From Bacillota bacterium (GTDB taxonomy: Bacteria; Bacillota; Clostridia; Clostridiales; Clostridiaceae), in the NCBI GenBank assembly GCA_023399035.1, contig JAEWQX010000090.1, positions 1 to 42,813 on the forward strand: 42,813 bases of DNA, in the 5' to 3' direction. Numbering within the stretch: the stretch's first letter is position 1; each line of letters opens with the position of its first letter. The notes under the pieces are model-generated. The model was not told where the DNA came from. It saw nothing but the letters and a program-made list of their open reading frames with translations, and did not search any database. The position numbers and the translations under genes were made by a program. Shown one piece after another: positions 18,369 through 26,379 of this stretch.

Positions 18369-18398
18369 GTCACATTTATTAATTAAATTACATAATAT
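18369..18398 (+). promoter_or_regulatory. Candidate sporulation sigma-E-type promoter of cotJABC
   Basis: GTCACATTT (18369-18377) and CATAATAT (18391-18398), 13 bases apart, resemble the sigma-E -35 (TCATATT-like) and -10 (CATACAnT-like) elements. They lie 40 bases before cotJA. The match is by eye; expression from mother-cell sigma-E is known for cotJ in Bacillus. Confidence 0.4.
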
Positions 18399-18437
18399 GT
18401 ATATATATCAATTTAAATAATAGAAAGGATGATATGT

Positions 18438-18611
18438 ATGGCAAATTATACAGATAAAAAAAATAAGTTAGAGTATGCCCGTGCATATATATTACCTCAA
18501 CAATATAAGAATTTATATAACATTAGTGATGGATTATATATGGGAACAATGTTTGAAGATTTATATAAACCATATAAAAAGGGTCATGAAAAAGATGAAT
18601 ATAAAAAGTAG
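18438..18611 (+). CDS. cotJA: Spore coat associated protein CotJA
   Basis: Short protein of 57 residues, first gene of a cotJABC operon. It contains the CotJA hallmarks: ARAYILPQQYKNLYNISDGLYMGTMF, in which proline/glutamine-rich and GLxxGTxF features are typical. Two starts are possible; the ATG at 18438 (MANYTDKK) is preferred because AAAGG lies 9 bases upstream, whereas the ATG at 18429 overlaps that site. cotJB follows 15 bases later. In Bacillus the product is incorporated into the spore coat together with CotJC. Confidence 0.85.
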   Translation: MANYTDKKNKLEYARAYILPQQYKNLYNISDGLYMGTMFEDLYKPYKKGHEKDEYKK

Positions 18612-18626
18612 CAGGGGGAATAACAA

Positions 18627-18872
18627 ATGAAATCATTTAAATTAATGAGTTATATACAAAAGTTACAATTTTACGCTATAGAGTTGAATCTTTACCTTGA
18701 TAGTTTTCCTAATAATCAATATGCTAGAGAAGGTTATGATAAGGTTTCCCAAAAACTAGATGAATTAATTGATCAATATGAATATGAATATGGAACTATT
18801 AGAAACTTTGGTTCTGCATACGTAGAAGATCCAAGCAGCTGGGTAAATCAGCCATGGCCTTGGGAACTTTAA
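18627..18872 (+). CDS. cotJB: Spore coat protein CotJB
   Basis: Small protein of 81 residues, second gene of the operon. The features typical of CotJB are visible: an N-terminal helix (IQKLQFYAIELNLYLDSFPNN), a central YDKVSQKLDELIDQYEYEYG helix and a C-terminal WVNQPWPWEL tryptophan/proline tail. The ATG follows AGGGGGA at normal spacing. It lies between cotJA and cotJC with short gaps, consistent with one mother-cell transcript. Confidence 0.92.
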   Translation: MKSFKLMSYIQKLQFYAIELNLYLDSFPNNQYAREGYDKVSQKLDELIDQYEYEYGTIRNFGSAYVEDPSSWVNQPWPWEL

Positions 18873-18892
18873 TATAATGGAGGTATCTTATT

Positions 18893-19462
18893 ATGTGGTA
18901 TTATGTAAAAACTTTAGAGTATCCAATTAATTTAAAAGGTAATGATTTAAGAATGGCTAAATATTTAATGTCTCAATATGGCGGCCCTGATGGAGAGTTA
19001 AGTGCAGCCCTTAGATATTTAAATCAAAGATATACAATGCCAACTGGTAAATCAAAAGGGTTACTTACTGATATAGGTACTGAGGAAATGGCACATGTAG
19101 AGATGATTGCAACTATGATCTATCAGTTAATGGATAATGCTTCTGTAGAAGATTTAAAGAAAGCTGGATTAGGAGGACATTATACAGATCATGGAAGAGC
19201 ATTATATTATACAGATGCTCAAGGAAATCCATGGACAGCAACTTATATTCAAGCTAAAGATGATGTTATAGCAGATCTTCATGAAGATATGGCAGCTGAA
19301 CAAAAAGCAAGGGCTACTTATGAATGGCTTATAAATTTAACAGATGATCAAGATATAAAAGAAATTTTACGTTTCTTAAGACAAAGAGAAATTGTTCATT
19401 ATCAGAGATTTGGAGAAGCATTAATGGATGTACAGGAGCATAATAATTTTAAGTATAAATAA
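18893..19462 (+). CDS. cotJC: Spore coat protein CotJC, manganese catalase-like
   Basis: Ferritin-like di-manganese catalase family protein of 189 residues, third gene of cotJABC. Metal-ligand segments of the four-helix bundle are recognisable: GELSAALRYLNQRY, GTEEMAHVEMIATMI, HEDMAAEQKARATYEWLI and LRQREIVHYQRFGEAL. The size matches CotJC, which is shorter than free Mn-catalases. The ATG follows GGAGGT. It is likely placed in the spore coat and may protect spores against peroxide; enzymatic activity is inferred from the family. Confidence 0.95.
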   Translation: MWYYVKTLEYPINLKGNDLRMAKYLMSQYGGPDGELSAALRYLNQRYTMPTGKSKGLLTDIGTEEMAHVEMIATMIYQLMDNASVEDLKKAGLGGHYTDHGRALYYTDAQGNPWTATYIQAKDDVIADLHEDMAAEQKARATYEWLINLTDDQDIKEILRFLRQREIVHYQRFGEALMDVQEHNNFKYK

Positions 19463-19504
19463 TTTATATTAGACTCTATTTATTTTAATACAAATCATTA
19501 TATA

Positions 19505-19554
19505 AATCTGCTAAAAAGGATTCGAAATATTAAATCGGTCTATAATAGCAGATT
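19505..19554 (+). terminator. Probable terminator of cotJABC
   Basis: AATCTGCTA (19505-19513) pairs perfectly with TAGCAGATT (19546-19554). The tail is AT-rich with few T in a row, so termination strength is uncertain. Confidence 0.5.
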
Positions 19555-19620
19555 ATTTAAATTGAAATAATTATATTTTTAAGGAGATAGAAATTAAGTA
19601 ATATGATAAATATGAAAATA

Positions 19621-19650
19621 GATTCAGCCTATTTAAGCTGAATCCATTTT
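19621..19650. terminator. Hairpin at the 3' end of the ABC-F gene
   Basis: GATTCAGC (19621-19628) and GCTGAATC (19637-19644) form a perfect 8-bp stem with an 8-base loop. It lies just past the stop codon of the minus-strand ABC-F gene; ATTTT follows on both strands. Confidence 0.6.
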
Positions 19651-19654
19651 AAAA

Positions 19655-21244
19655 TTATTTATTTGAGAATTCTATGTATTCATCGAAAGTCATAGCTCTG
19701 TCAACTATAGAACCATCATCTTTGATGTCGATAATTCTGTTTGCTATAGTTTGAACGAATTGGTGGTCATGAGAAGCAAATATTATATTGCTGTTGAAGT
19801 CCTTTAATCCGTTATTTACAGCTGTGATAGATTCAAGGTCAAGGTGATTAGTTGGTTGATCTAACATTAATACATTTGCATTAGAAAGCATCATCTTAGA
19901 TAACATACATCTAACTTTTTCTCCCCCTGATAATACATTAGCTTCTTTTAAAGCTTCTTCTCCAGAGAATAACATTCTTCCTAAGAAACCTCTGATATAG
20001 CTTTCAGATTTTTCATCAGAATATTGTCTTAACCAGTCAACTAATGAAAGGTGACAGTCTTCAAAGTATTCAGTGTTGTCAGTTGGGAAGTAAGCAGTCT
20101 TTATAGTTATTCCCCATTTGTATTCACCACTGTCTGGTTCCATTTCACCAGCTAATATTTTGAATAGAGTAGTTACAGCAATTTCATTACCGATAAGAGC
20201 AATCTTATCACCTTTATTAACCATGAAGTTAACATTATCTAAAACTTTAACTCCATCAACAGTCTTAGATAAATCTTTAACTGTTAATATGTCATTACCA
20301 ACTTCTCTTTCAGGTTTAAATCCTACGAAAGGATATCTTCTGCTTGAAGGCTGGATATCATCTAAAGTGATCTTATCTAATAACTTCTTTCTTGATGTCG
20401 CTTGCTTAGATTTAGATGCATTAGCACTGAATCTTGCGATAAAGTCTTGAAGTTCTTTAATCTTTTCTTCTTTCTTCTTATTTTGATCCTTAGCCATTTG
20501 AAGTGCTAATTGGCTTGATTCATACCAGAAGTCATAGTTACCAACGTATAATTTGATCTTTCCAAAGTCAACGTCAGCCATTTGTGTACATACTGAGTTT
20601 AAGAAGTGTCTGTCATGGGATACAACTATAACAGTACCTTCGAAATCTCCAAGGAAGTCTTCTAACCAGTTAACAGCCTTTAAGTCAAGACCGTTAGTAG
20701 GTTCGTCTAGGATTAGTATTCCAGGATTTCCGAATAAAGCTTGTGCTAAAAGAACTTTAACTTTTTCAGCTTCTTTTAATTCAGACATATTTCTAAAGTG
20801 ATAGTCAGTTCCAATTCCTAAACCTTGTAATATTGTTGAAGCTTCTGATTCTGCTTCCCAACCGTTAAGTTCAGCAAATTCACCTTCTAATTCAGATGCT
20901 CTTATTCCATCTTCATCAGAAAAATCAGGTTTAGCATATATCTCATCTTTTTCTTTCATGATTTGATATAATCTTTCATTACCCATGATTACAGTTTCAA
21001 GAACTTGATATTCATCGTACTTATAGTGATCCTGTTGTAAAACTGACATTCTTGTGTTAGGTGCAATAATTACTTCACCTGTGTTAGGTTCTACATCTCC
21101 TGATAATATTTTAAGGAATGTTGATTTACCAGCACCATTAGCACCGATAACACCATAACAGTTACCTGCAGTGAACTTAATATTTACATCTTCAAAAAGC
21201 TTACGTCCACCAAATCTTAGACTAACATTTGATACGTTTATCAA
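19655..21244 (-). CDS. ABC-F family ATPase (YkpA/YbiT type)
   Basis: Cytosolic twin-ATPase protein of 529 residues without membrane segments, of the ABC-F translation-factor class. The first nucleotide-binding domain has a good Walker A (GANGAGKST), a degenerate signature (MSELKEAEKVKV) and Walker B ILILDEPTNGLD. The interdomain linker is lysine-rich (QNKKKEEKIKELQDF). The second domain has an unusual Walker A region (IGNEIAVTTLFK, no GKS/T) but a perfect signature LSGGEKVR; its Walker B reads LMLDQPTNHLD, with Gln where the catalytic Glu normally sits. Such features are what I recall for the YbiT/YkpA branch. A role at the ribosome is inferred from the class. The start is ATG after a modest ATGAGGTAG site. 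Confidence 0.9.
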   Translation of the reverse strand: MINVSNVSLRFGGRKLFEDVNIKFTAGNCYGVIGANGAGKSTFLKILSGDVEPNTGEVIIAPNTRMSVLQQDHYKYDEYQVLETVIMGNERLYQIMKEKDEIYAKPDFSDEDGIRASELEGEFAELNGWEAESEASTILQGLGIGTDYHFRNMSELKEAEKVKVLLAQALFGNPGILILDEPTNGLDLKAVNWLEDFLGDFEGTVIVVSHDRHFLNSVCTQMADVDFGKIKLYVGNYDFWYESSQLALQMAKDQNKKKEEKIKELQDFIARFSANASKSKQATSRKKLLDKITLDDIQPSSRRYPFVGFKPEREVGNDILTVKDLSKTVDGVKVLDNVNFMVNKGDKIALIGNEIAVTTLFKILAGEMEPDSGEYKWGITIKTAYFPTDNTEYFEDCHLSLVDWLRQYSDEKSESYIRGFLGRMLFSGEEALKEANVLSGGEKVRCMLSKMMLSNANVLMLDQPTNHLDLESITAVNNGLKDFNSNIIFASHDHQFVQTIANRIIDIKDDGSIVDRAMTFDEYIEFSNK

Positions 21245-21287
21245 TCTATTTCTACCTCATTTCTTAATATATTAATTTATATTTCAT

Positions 21288-21317
21288 ATACTGACGAAGA
21301 GTTGTAGTCGCCAGTAT
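21288..21317 (-). promoter_or_regulatory. Leader hairpin upstream of the ABC-F gene
   Basis: In the minus-strand RNA, ATACTGGCGA pairs over 10 bp with TCGTCAGTAT (one G-U pair) around a 10-base loop. On the plus strand the same position would be an A-C mismatch, so the structure favours the ABC-F transcript. It lies 43 bases upstream of the start codon. Confidence 0.45.
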
Positions 21318-21395
21318 ATCTGTTTTTTAGCTTATGTTGCTTATTATATCATAGATTCAGATAATTTACATTTAATTAAATTTAGTTTTACTCTT

Positions 21396-21426
21396 ATTAT
21401 ATAGATGTAAATACTACAATTGACAA
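21396..21426 (-). promoter_or_regulatory. Candidate promoter of the ABC-F gene
   Basis: On the minus strand, TTGTCA (21426-21421) is followed after 17 to 19 bases by TATATAAT (21403-21396). This predicts a leader of about 145 bases that contains the hairpin at 21288-21317. Confidence 0.45.
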
Positions 21427-21543
21427 TTTATACGTGATGACCACCATTGAATGATTAACATTATCAAAATTTTAACTGCTGAATTTTCAACGAAAATTCT
21501 ATGATAAATTATTTGTTTTAATATCTAAGATATTAATATGGAA

Positions 21544-23244
21544 TTATAATTTTAGGTTTCTATATCTGTTAAAGCAAGCAATTATCTCCTGCTTTCTTGG
21601 CATTGCAAGAGAACCCATTCCATATTTCACTGGACTTATTGAAATAAGTCCGTTTTTAGAAATATAATCTAAGGTTTCCTTAACAACATCTCTAATAGTT
21701 TTATTATTATTAACGATATTATCTTCGGCAAATTTCATAATATATCCCAATGAATTTATCTGCTCAGAATCAACAATCTGTTCAACTGATCTAAGCTCAA
21801 TAGTATCTTTATTTATAGATAGACCATCTATACCTAGAGTCTTTATTTTGACTCCCTTAGATCCTGAAACGATAGAACCTTTCTTTAACTTCCTGTTAAA
21901 GTCTATGGAGATATCTTTTGATGAGTCAGCGATTCTTTCTAATACAATTCCACGGCTTAAGGATTTTGCTTTCGATGTTACATCTTTTGGTTCATAAGAA
22001 TCCATTTGTATAACTGTATCTGCAATATCAAAGTAATCTCCAGAGCTTCCAACAACAAGTATTGTAGAAATTCCTAATTTATCATAAAGAGATTTTACTA
22101 TTTCGATAAATGGTGTTATAGGTTCTTTTTCTCTACTTACAAGCTTCTGCATTATATCATCACGTATCATGAAATTTGTAGCAGAAGTATCCTCATCAAT
22201 TAAAAATACCTTAGTATCAGATTCAATACCTTCAATTATATTTGCAGCCTGTGAAGTACTTCCACTTGCATTATCAGTACTAAATTTCCTTGTATCCTTA
22301 CTATTAGGAAGATTATTTATAAATAAAGATATATCAGTATTTTTTATAAATCTTCCATCTTCAGCACGCACTTTAAGCGCAGTTTCATCCGTTATTACAT
22401 ATTCACGTCCATCACCTTCAATATGATTATAAACCCCAAGCTCCAATGCTTTTAAAACAGTAGATTTACCATGATATCCGCCACCAACAAATAAGGTAAT
22501 GCCTTTTTTTATGCCCATTCCTTTAATTTTTCCCTTAAAAGGTAGTTCAATTTCAATTTCCATAGATTCAGGAGATTGAAATTTTAAGCCATCTTTCAAT
22601 GGTTTTGAAGAAATTCCACTTTCACGAGGAAGTATAGATCCATTTGCAATAAATGCAACAAGGTCATTTTCTTTGATATAGTTTCGTATATAGTTTTGAT
22701 CTTCACTCAATTCTATTCTTTTCTTAATATGAGATTTGTTAAGATTATCATAAATAAGAGTGTTATCAACTATCTGAGGTAAGAATTCAAAAAGTATTTT
22801 TTCTAATTCTTTAGATAATACTGTTCTTCCTCTTGCAGGAAAACCAACTTCAAATCTTACTTGAATTTCTTTAGAAGAGATTATTACTGAAGTTCTTTCA
22901 AGAATTTCAGCATCACATCTGCTTATGCTGATAAGTCCGCTTTTACCTGAACCGAATACTCTTGAAGAAAATTTATTTATATTTGAATAAAATAATCTTG
23001 TTAAATAATCTTCCAGAGCAATCCTTTTATAGGCAGTATCAAATAGTTCTAAAGGAAACTTTGCTGTTTTCTGGTCTATTATTATCTGTAATTTTGATGG
23101 GGATGCAAATGGATCTCCTTGAACATGATCTATGCTTAAAACATATTTCTTAAAATCATATCTATCGCTTAATGATTTATATGCACCATAGCTCTTTCCA
23201 TTAATTGAGGAAAGGGATTTTCTTAAATCTAAGGAACTCTTCAT
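21544..23244 (-). CDS. ABC-class ATPase of unknown function (COG3044 family)
   Basis: Protein of 566 residues matching the 'predicted ATPase of the ABC class' family, related to trypanosome MRB1590. It has no membrane segments. The Walker A is GGGYHGKST (K260), with the extra Tyr-His typical of this family. A Walker B-like KVFLIDEDTSATNF follows, then an H/switch-like LVVGSSGDYFDIAD. The N-terminal about 240 residues (LSSINGKSYGAYKSLSDRY, FPARGRTVL) are the family's own domain. The AAAGGAGGA ribosome binding site lies within the last codons of the DUF1836 gene, two bases upstream, so the pair is translationally coupled. Eukaryotic relatives bind nucleic acid; the bacterial function is unknown. 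Confidence 0.85.
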   Translation of the reverse strand: MKSSLDLRKSLSSINGKSYGAYKSLSDRYDFKKYVLSIDHVQGDPFASPSKLQIIIDQKTAKFPLELFDTAYKRIALEDYLTRLFYSNINKFSSRVFGSGKSGLISISRCDAEILERTSVIISSKEIQVRFEVGFPARGRTVLSKELEKILFEFLPQIVDNTLIYDNLNKSHIKKRIELSEDQNYIRNYIKENDLVAFIANGSILPRESGISSKPLKDGLKFQSPESMEIEIELPFKGKIKGMGIKKGITLFVGGGYHGKSTVLKALELGVYNHIEGDGREYVITDETALKVRAEDGRFIKNTDISLFINNLPNSKDTRKFSTDNASGSTSQAANIIEGIESDTKVFLIDEDTSATNFMIRDDIMQKLVSREKEPITPFIEIVKSLYDKLGISTILVVGSSGDYFDIADTVIQMDSYEPKDVTSKAKSLSRGIVLERIADSSKDISIDFNRKLKKGSIVSGSKGVKIKTLGIDGLSINKDTIELRSVEQIVDSEQINSLGYIMKFAEDNIVNNNKTIRDVVKETLDYISKNGLISISPVKYGMGSLAMPRKQEIIACFNRYRNLKL

Positions 23245-23246
23245 TA

Positions 23247-23840
23247 TTATTTTCCTCCTTTAAGATCACTGAAACACTCATCAATTATTTTTTCACTCAT
23301 ACGTCTGTAAAGATTGCTCATACTAACATATGCACATACTAAAAGGAACTTTTCTTCAAAATCACCAAGCTTACCATTGGTATCTTTTACAAGTTCCTGA
23401 ACACGACTATAAATATCTTTTGATGATGTACTTAGATTTTCTAAATTTGAATCGTATATTTTTAGAAATGCTTCATATATGTCATATAAGGGATAGTCTT
23501 CTTCTTTAGAAAATGATTCTATAATAGGATCGAACATTGTCTTTATATCAGTTAAGGATAAGGCACCTTTTAAATTATAAATAAGTCCAATAAGAATCAT
23601 GTGTTCTTTTGTATATTTCTTATTTTTGATTTTCATAAGAAGGTTGCCTTTAGCATAATTATTAATCATAGTTTTAGTAAGAATTTTATCTTCTTCATTT
23701 CTTTTTGTATAACTTAATTTGCTTTCAAAAAGCTGTATAACCTGATCCATGTAAAGGTCAATTTCAGGAAAATCATCTAAATTAATATTATTAGAAGATT
23801 TTTGAGATTTTATATATTTGTCAATATCAAAGTTGTTCAT
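23247..23840 (-). CDS. DUF1836 domain protein, possible DNA-binding regulator
   Basis: Protein of 197 residues with the DUF1836 signature: DFPEIDLYMDQVIQLFE, then LTKTMINNYAKGNL and KYTKEHMILIGLIYNLKGALSLTDI (residues about 20-110). This arrangement resembles a MerR-like winged helix, so nucleic-acid binding is plausible but unproven. It is the promoter-proximal gene of a two-gene unit with the COG3044 ATPase; only two bases separate them. The ATG follows AGGAGTG. Its own promoter should lie in the divergent region shared with the hemolysin III gene. Confidence 0.8.
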   Translation of the reverse strand: MNNFDIDKYIKSQKSSNNINLDDFPEIDLYMDQVIQLFESKLSYTKRNEEDKILTKTMINNYAKGNLLMKIKNKKYTKEHMILIGLIYNLKGALSLTDIKTMFDPIIESFSKEEDYPLYDIYEAFLKIYDSNLENLSTSSKDIYSRVQELVKDTNGKLGDFEEKFLLVCAYVSMSNLYRRMSEKIIDECFSDLKGGK

Positions 23841-24017
23841 AAAATTTCACTCCTTACATAGTAATTAAAACTATGTGTTGTATTATAAGTATAATATTAA
23901 TAGAAAATGGGAGATAATTCAAGCATTCTCACGAAAAAATAACTAAATAGTTACAAAACAAATAAAAAACAGTATTGCTATATATGTATTTATATGGAAT
24001 AATCTATATTAAAGTAA

Positions 24018-24040
24018 CATGTAGTTTTAAAAACTACATG
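24018..24040 (+). promoter_or_regulatory. Perfect 23-bp palindrome in the hemolysin III leader
   Basis: CATGTAGTTTT (24018-24028), a single central base, and its exact complement AAAACTACATG (24030-24040) lie 11 bases before the GGAGG ribosome binding site. It could be a repressor operator or an mRNA hairpin. Confidence 0.55.
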
Positions 24041-24063
24041 AAGTGATATTGGAGGTATAAGGG

Positions 24064-24711
24064 ATGGGAAAATATTTAAGAGAACCTGTTAATGGATTAA
24101 CTCATATGATTGGAGCTATATTATCATTTGTTGCGTTGGTAGCAATGCTTATAAAGTCATATTTGAGAGGATGTTCACTTACTACATTTTATTCAGTATT
24201 ATTTTTTGGAGTAAGCATGATTCTATTGTATAGTGCATCAAGTATATATCATTCAGTCATAAGCAGTGAGAAAGTGATAAAGGTACTGAAAAGACTTGAT
24301 CATTCAATGATATTTATTTTAATAGCAGGATCATATGCTCCATTTTGTTTAGTAGCATTGAGTGGAAATATAGGATTTAATTTATTTTTAGCAGTAACAA
24401 TATGCGCAGTGATTGGAATAATATTCAAGATATTCTGGGTAACATGTCCTAGATGGTTAAGCAGTGTGATGTATATAGGTATAGGATGGTTTGCTATATT
24501 TGCAATATATCCAATGTCGAAGGTCCTTCCAGTAGCAGCTTTAATATACCTTATTTTAGGTGGCGTAATGTATACAATTGGAGGAGTAATTTATGCATTA
24601 AAAACTGAAAAGATAAGAATTGGTGTTTTTGGAAGACATGAAATATTTCATTTATTTATAATGGCAGGTACTCTATGTCACTTCATATGTGTATTCTGCT
24701 ATGTAATATAA
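24064..24711 (+). CDS. Hemolysin III / YqfA family membrane protein (PAQR)
   Basis: Seven-helix membrane protein of 215 residues in the hemolysin III/PAQR superfamily. The metal-binding residues of that fold are visible: SSIYHS near helix 2, LDHSMIFILIAGSY, and the C-terminal GRHEIFHLFIMAGTLCHF with two spaced His. Length is normal. GGAGG lies 9 bases before the ATG. It is a single gene, divergent from the DUF1836 unit, with a long palindrome in its leader and a strong terminator behind. The name reflects the family; membrane homeostasis or metal-dependent hydrolase roles have been proposed for relatives, and haemolysis is not implied. Confidence 0.92.
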   Translation: MGKYLREPVNGLTHMIGAILSFVALVAMLIKSYLRGCSLTTFYSVLFFGVSMILLYSASSIYHSVISSEKVIKVLKRLDHSMIFILIAGSYAPFCLVALSGNIGFNLFLAVTICAVIGIIFKIFWVTCPRWLSSVMYIGIGWFAIFAIYPMSKVLPVAALIYLILGGVMYTIGGVIYALKTEKIRIGVFGRHEIFHLFIMAGTLCHFICVFCYVI

Positions 24712-24739
24712 AAATAAAATCAATATAATATTAATTAGA

Positions 24740-24777
24740 AAAAGGGATTCAATTTATAATCTAATTGAATCCCTTTT
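24740..24777. terminator. Bidirectional terminator
   Basis: A 15-bp perfect stem (AAAAGGGATTCAATT at 24740-24754, complement at 24763-24777) with an 8-base loop lies between the convergent hemolysin III and YjiH-type genes, only three bases before the stop codon of the latter. Confidence 0.85.
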
Positions 24778-24780
24778 GGG

Positions 24781-26130
24781 TTAAAATATTATGTTTGCAC
24801 AAAGAACAATTATAGGTAGACTTACAAGAGTTCTTTCTAAGAATATTAATATTAAATCTATAAGCTTTACAGGAATTTTTGAACCTAATAAAAGTCCTCC
24901 AACCTCTGACATATAAATAAGCTGTGTAACAGATATGCATGCTATTATAAATCTTGTCATTTCATTAGTTATTGTTGAAGCAAGTACTGAAGGAATAAAC
25001 ATATCAGCAAATCCAACAACAAGCGTCTGAGAAGCTGCAGCTGCTTCAGGAACACCTAATAAATTAAGCAGTGGGATAAATGGAGTACCTAACACTTCAA
25101 AGAATGATGTGTACTCTGCAATTATCAATGAAATTCCACCCATAGCCATAACTATTGGTAAAACACCAAACCACATATCTATAACATTTTTGATTCCATC
25201 TGTAAAGAATTCCTTAATACTGAAATTTGATTCAGCTTTTTCAACTGCTTTTTCAAGACCATATGTAAATGCATTGTATCCTGCTGGGATAGTATCCATG
25301 TCCTTTTTTGGAGCTGACCCATTAATATATGTATTAGATTTTCTTGATAAAGGAGGAATTCTTGGAACTATTATAGCTGCAATTATTCCTGTCAGTGTAA
25401 CAGTCAGATAAAATGGAACGAACATGTGGCCAAGACCAACCTGAGTAATAACCATTAAGCTGAAAGTTATTGATACAGCAGAAAATGATGTTCCTATAAT
25501 TGAAGCTTCTTTTTTTGTGTAGAATCCTTCTTCAAACTGCTTGCTTGTTAAAAGTATACCTATAGTACCGTCACCAAGCCATGAAGTGATACAATCAATT
25601 GATGATCTTCCAGGAAGCTTGAATATAGGTCTCATTACTTTTGTTAATAAAGCTCCTACAAACTCTAATAAACCATGGTTAAGCAGTAGTGGTAAAAATA
25701 AACCTGCAAATAAAAATACTGATACAAGTAGAGGTAAAAGGCTGAATAAAACCATGCCGCCTGTTGCATCAGACCATATGAAGTCAGGTCCGATTTGTAA
25801 ATAAGTAAGCACTGATAAAATCATTCCTATTATTCTTCCTGTCATCCATATTGGAGTTACATTGAATAATGAGTTTATAGTTTTATTTTCTGTTTTAAAG
25901 ATTTTAATAAGAATACTTCCTATAGCAGAAATTGAAATTAAACAAGTAACTATTAATGGAAGTAAATCATTAAGAAGTCCTACTACATAATTAGATAAAA
26001 ATGCAATTGGGATAGTAAACTGTCCTTCTATTTTAAAGGGTGTCATAAATAGCAGAACTCCAATTAATGAAGGGATAATAAATTTTAACAATGAAGATAT
26101 TCTATAATTAGACTTTGAATTATTATTCAT
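24781..26130 (-). CDS. YjiH family membrane protein with nucleoside-recognition (Gate) domain
   Basis: Polytopic membrane protein of 449 residues with about ten hydrophobic segments. The YjiH-like N-terminus (LLKFIIPSLIGVLLFMTPF) is followed by the Gate-domain stretch PGRSSIDCITSWLGDGTIGILLTSKQFEEGFYTKKEA (long, described in parts) and, late in the protein, VVGFADMFIPSVLASTI and CISVTQLIYMSEVGGLLLGSKIP. The start is the ATG (MNNNSKSN) placed after AAGGTGAT; a GTG three codons upstream overlaps that site and is less likely. The family is often annotated as nucleoside transporter-like, but a substrate has not been established. Confidence 0.85.
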   Translation of the reverse strand: MNNNSKSNYRISSLLKFIIPSLIGVLLFMTPFKIEGQFTIPIAFLSNYVVGLLNDLLPLIVTCLISISAIGSILIKIFKTENKTINSLFNVTPIWMTGRIIGMILSVLTYLQIGPDFIWSDATGGMVLFSLLPLLVSVFLFAGLFLPLLLNHGLLEFVGALLTKVMRPIFKLPGRSSIDCITSWLGDGTIGILLTSKQFEEGFYTKKEASIIGTSFSAVSITFSLMVITQVGLGHMFVPFYLTVTLTGIIAAIIVPRIPPLSRKSNTYINGSAPKKDMDTIPAGYNAFTYGLEKAVEKAESNFSIKEFFTDGIKNVIDMWFGVLPIVMAMGGISLIIAEYTSFFEVLGTPFIPLLNLLGVPEAAAASQTLVVGFADMFIPSVLASTITNEMTRFIIACISVTQLIYMSEVGGLLLGSKIPVKLIDLILIFLERTLVSLPIIVLCANIIF

Positions 26131-26308
26131 TTTTATCACCTTTTCTTTTATAAATATACAATATGTATTATTCTAATATATAAAAACAAAAAAAGATAGT
26201 ATTATTTTATAGGAAATTTAAGTATTTATTCAGAAATATTAAAAATACAGGAATAATCAATACTTGCTTAGATATATATGTGTAAAAATAATCAGACCGT
26301 AGTCTATA

Positions 26309-26337
26309 TTGATAAGCTATATTTAGTATAGTAAGAT
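26309..26337 (+). promoter_or_regulatory. Candidate promoter of proBA
   Basis: TTGATA (26309-26314) and TAAGAT (26332-26337) with a 17-base spacer, 43 bases before proB. No T-box or other riboswitch motif was found in the short leader. Confidence 0.45.
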
Positions 26338-26379
26338 AAATTATAGATATAAATAAAAATTTGAGGAGATGTAGTTATA

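Noticed and set aside
26140..26379. T-box or proline-responsive riboswitch before proBA
   Set aside because: No T-box consensus (AGGGTGGNACCGCG) or terminator was found in the short leader; a simple promoter fits.
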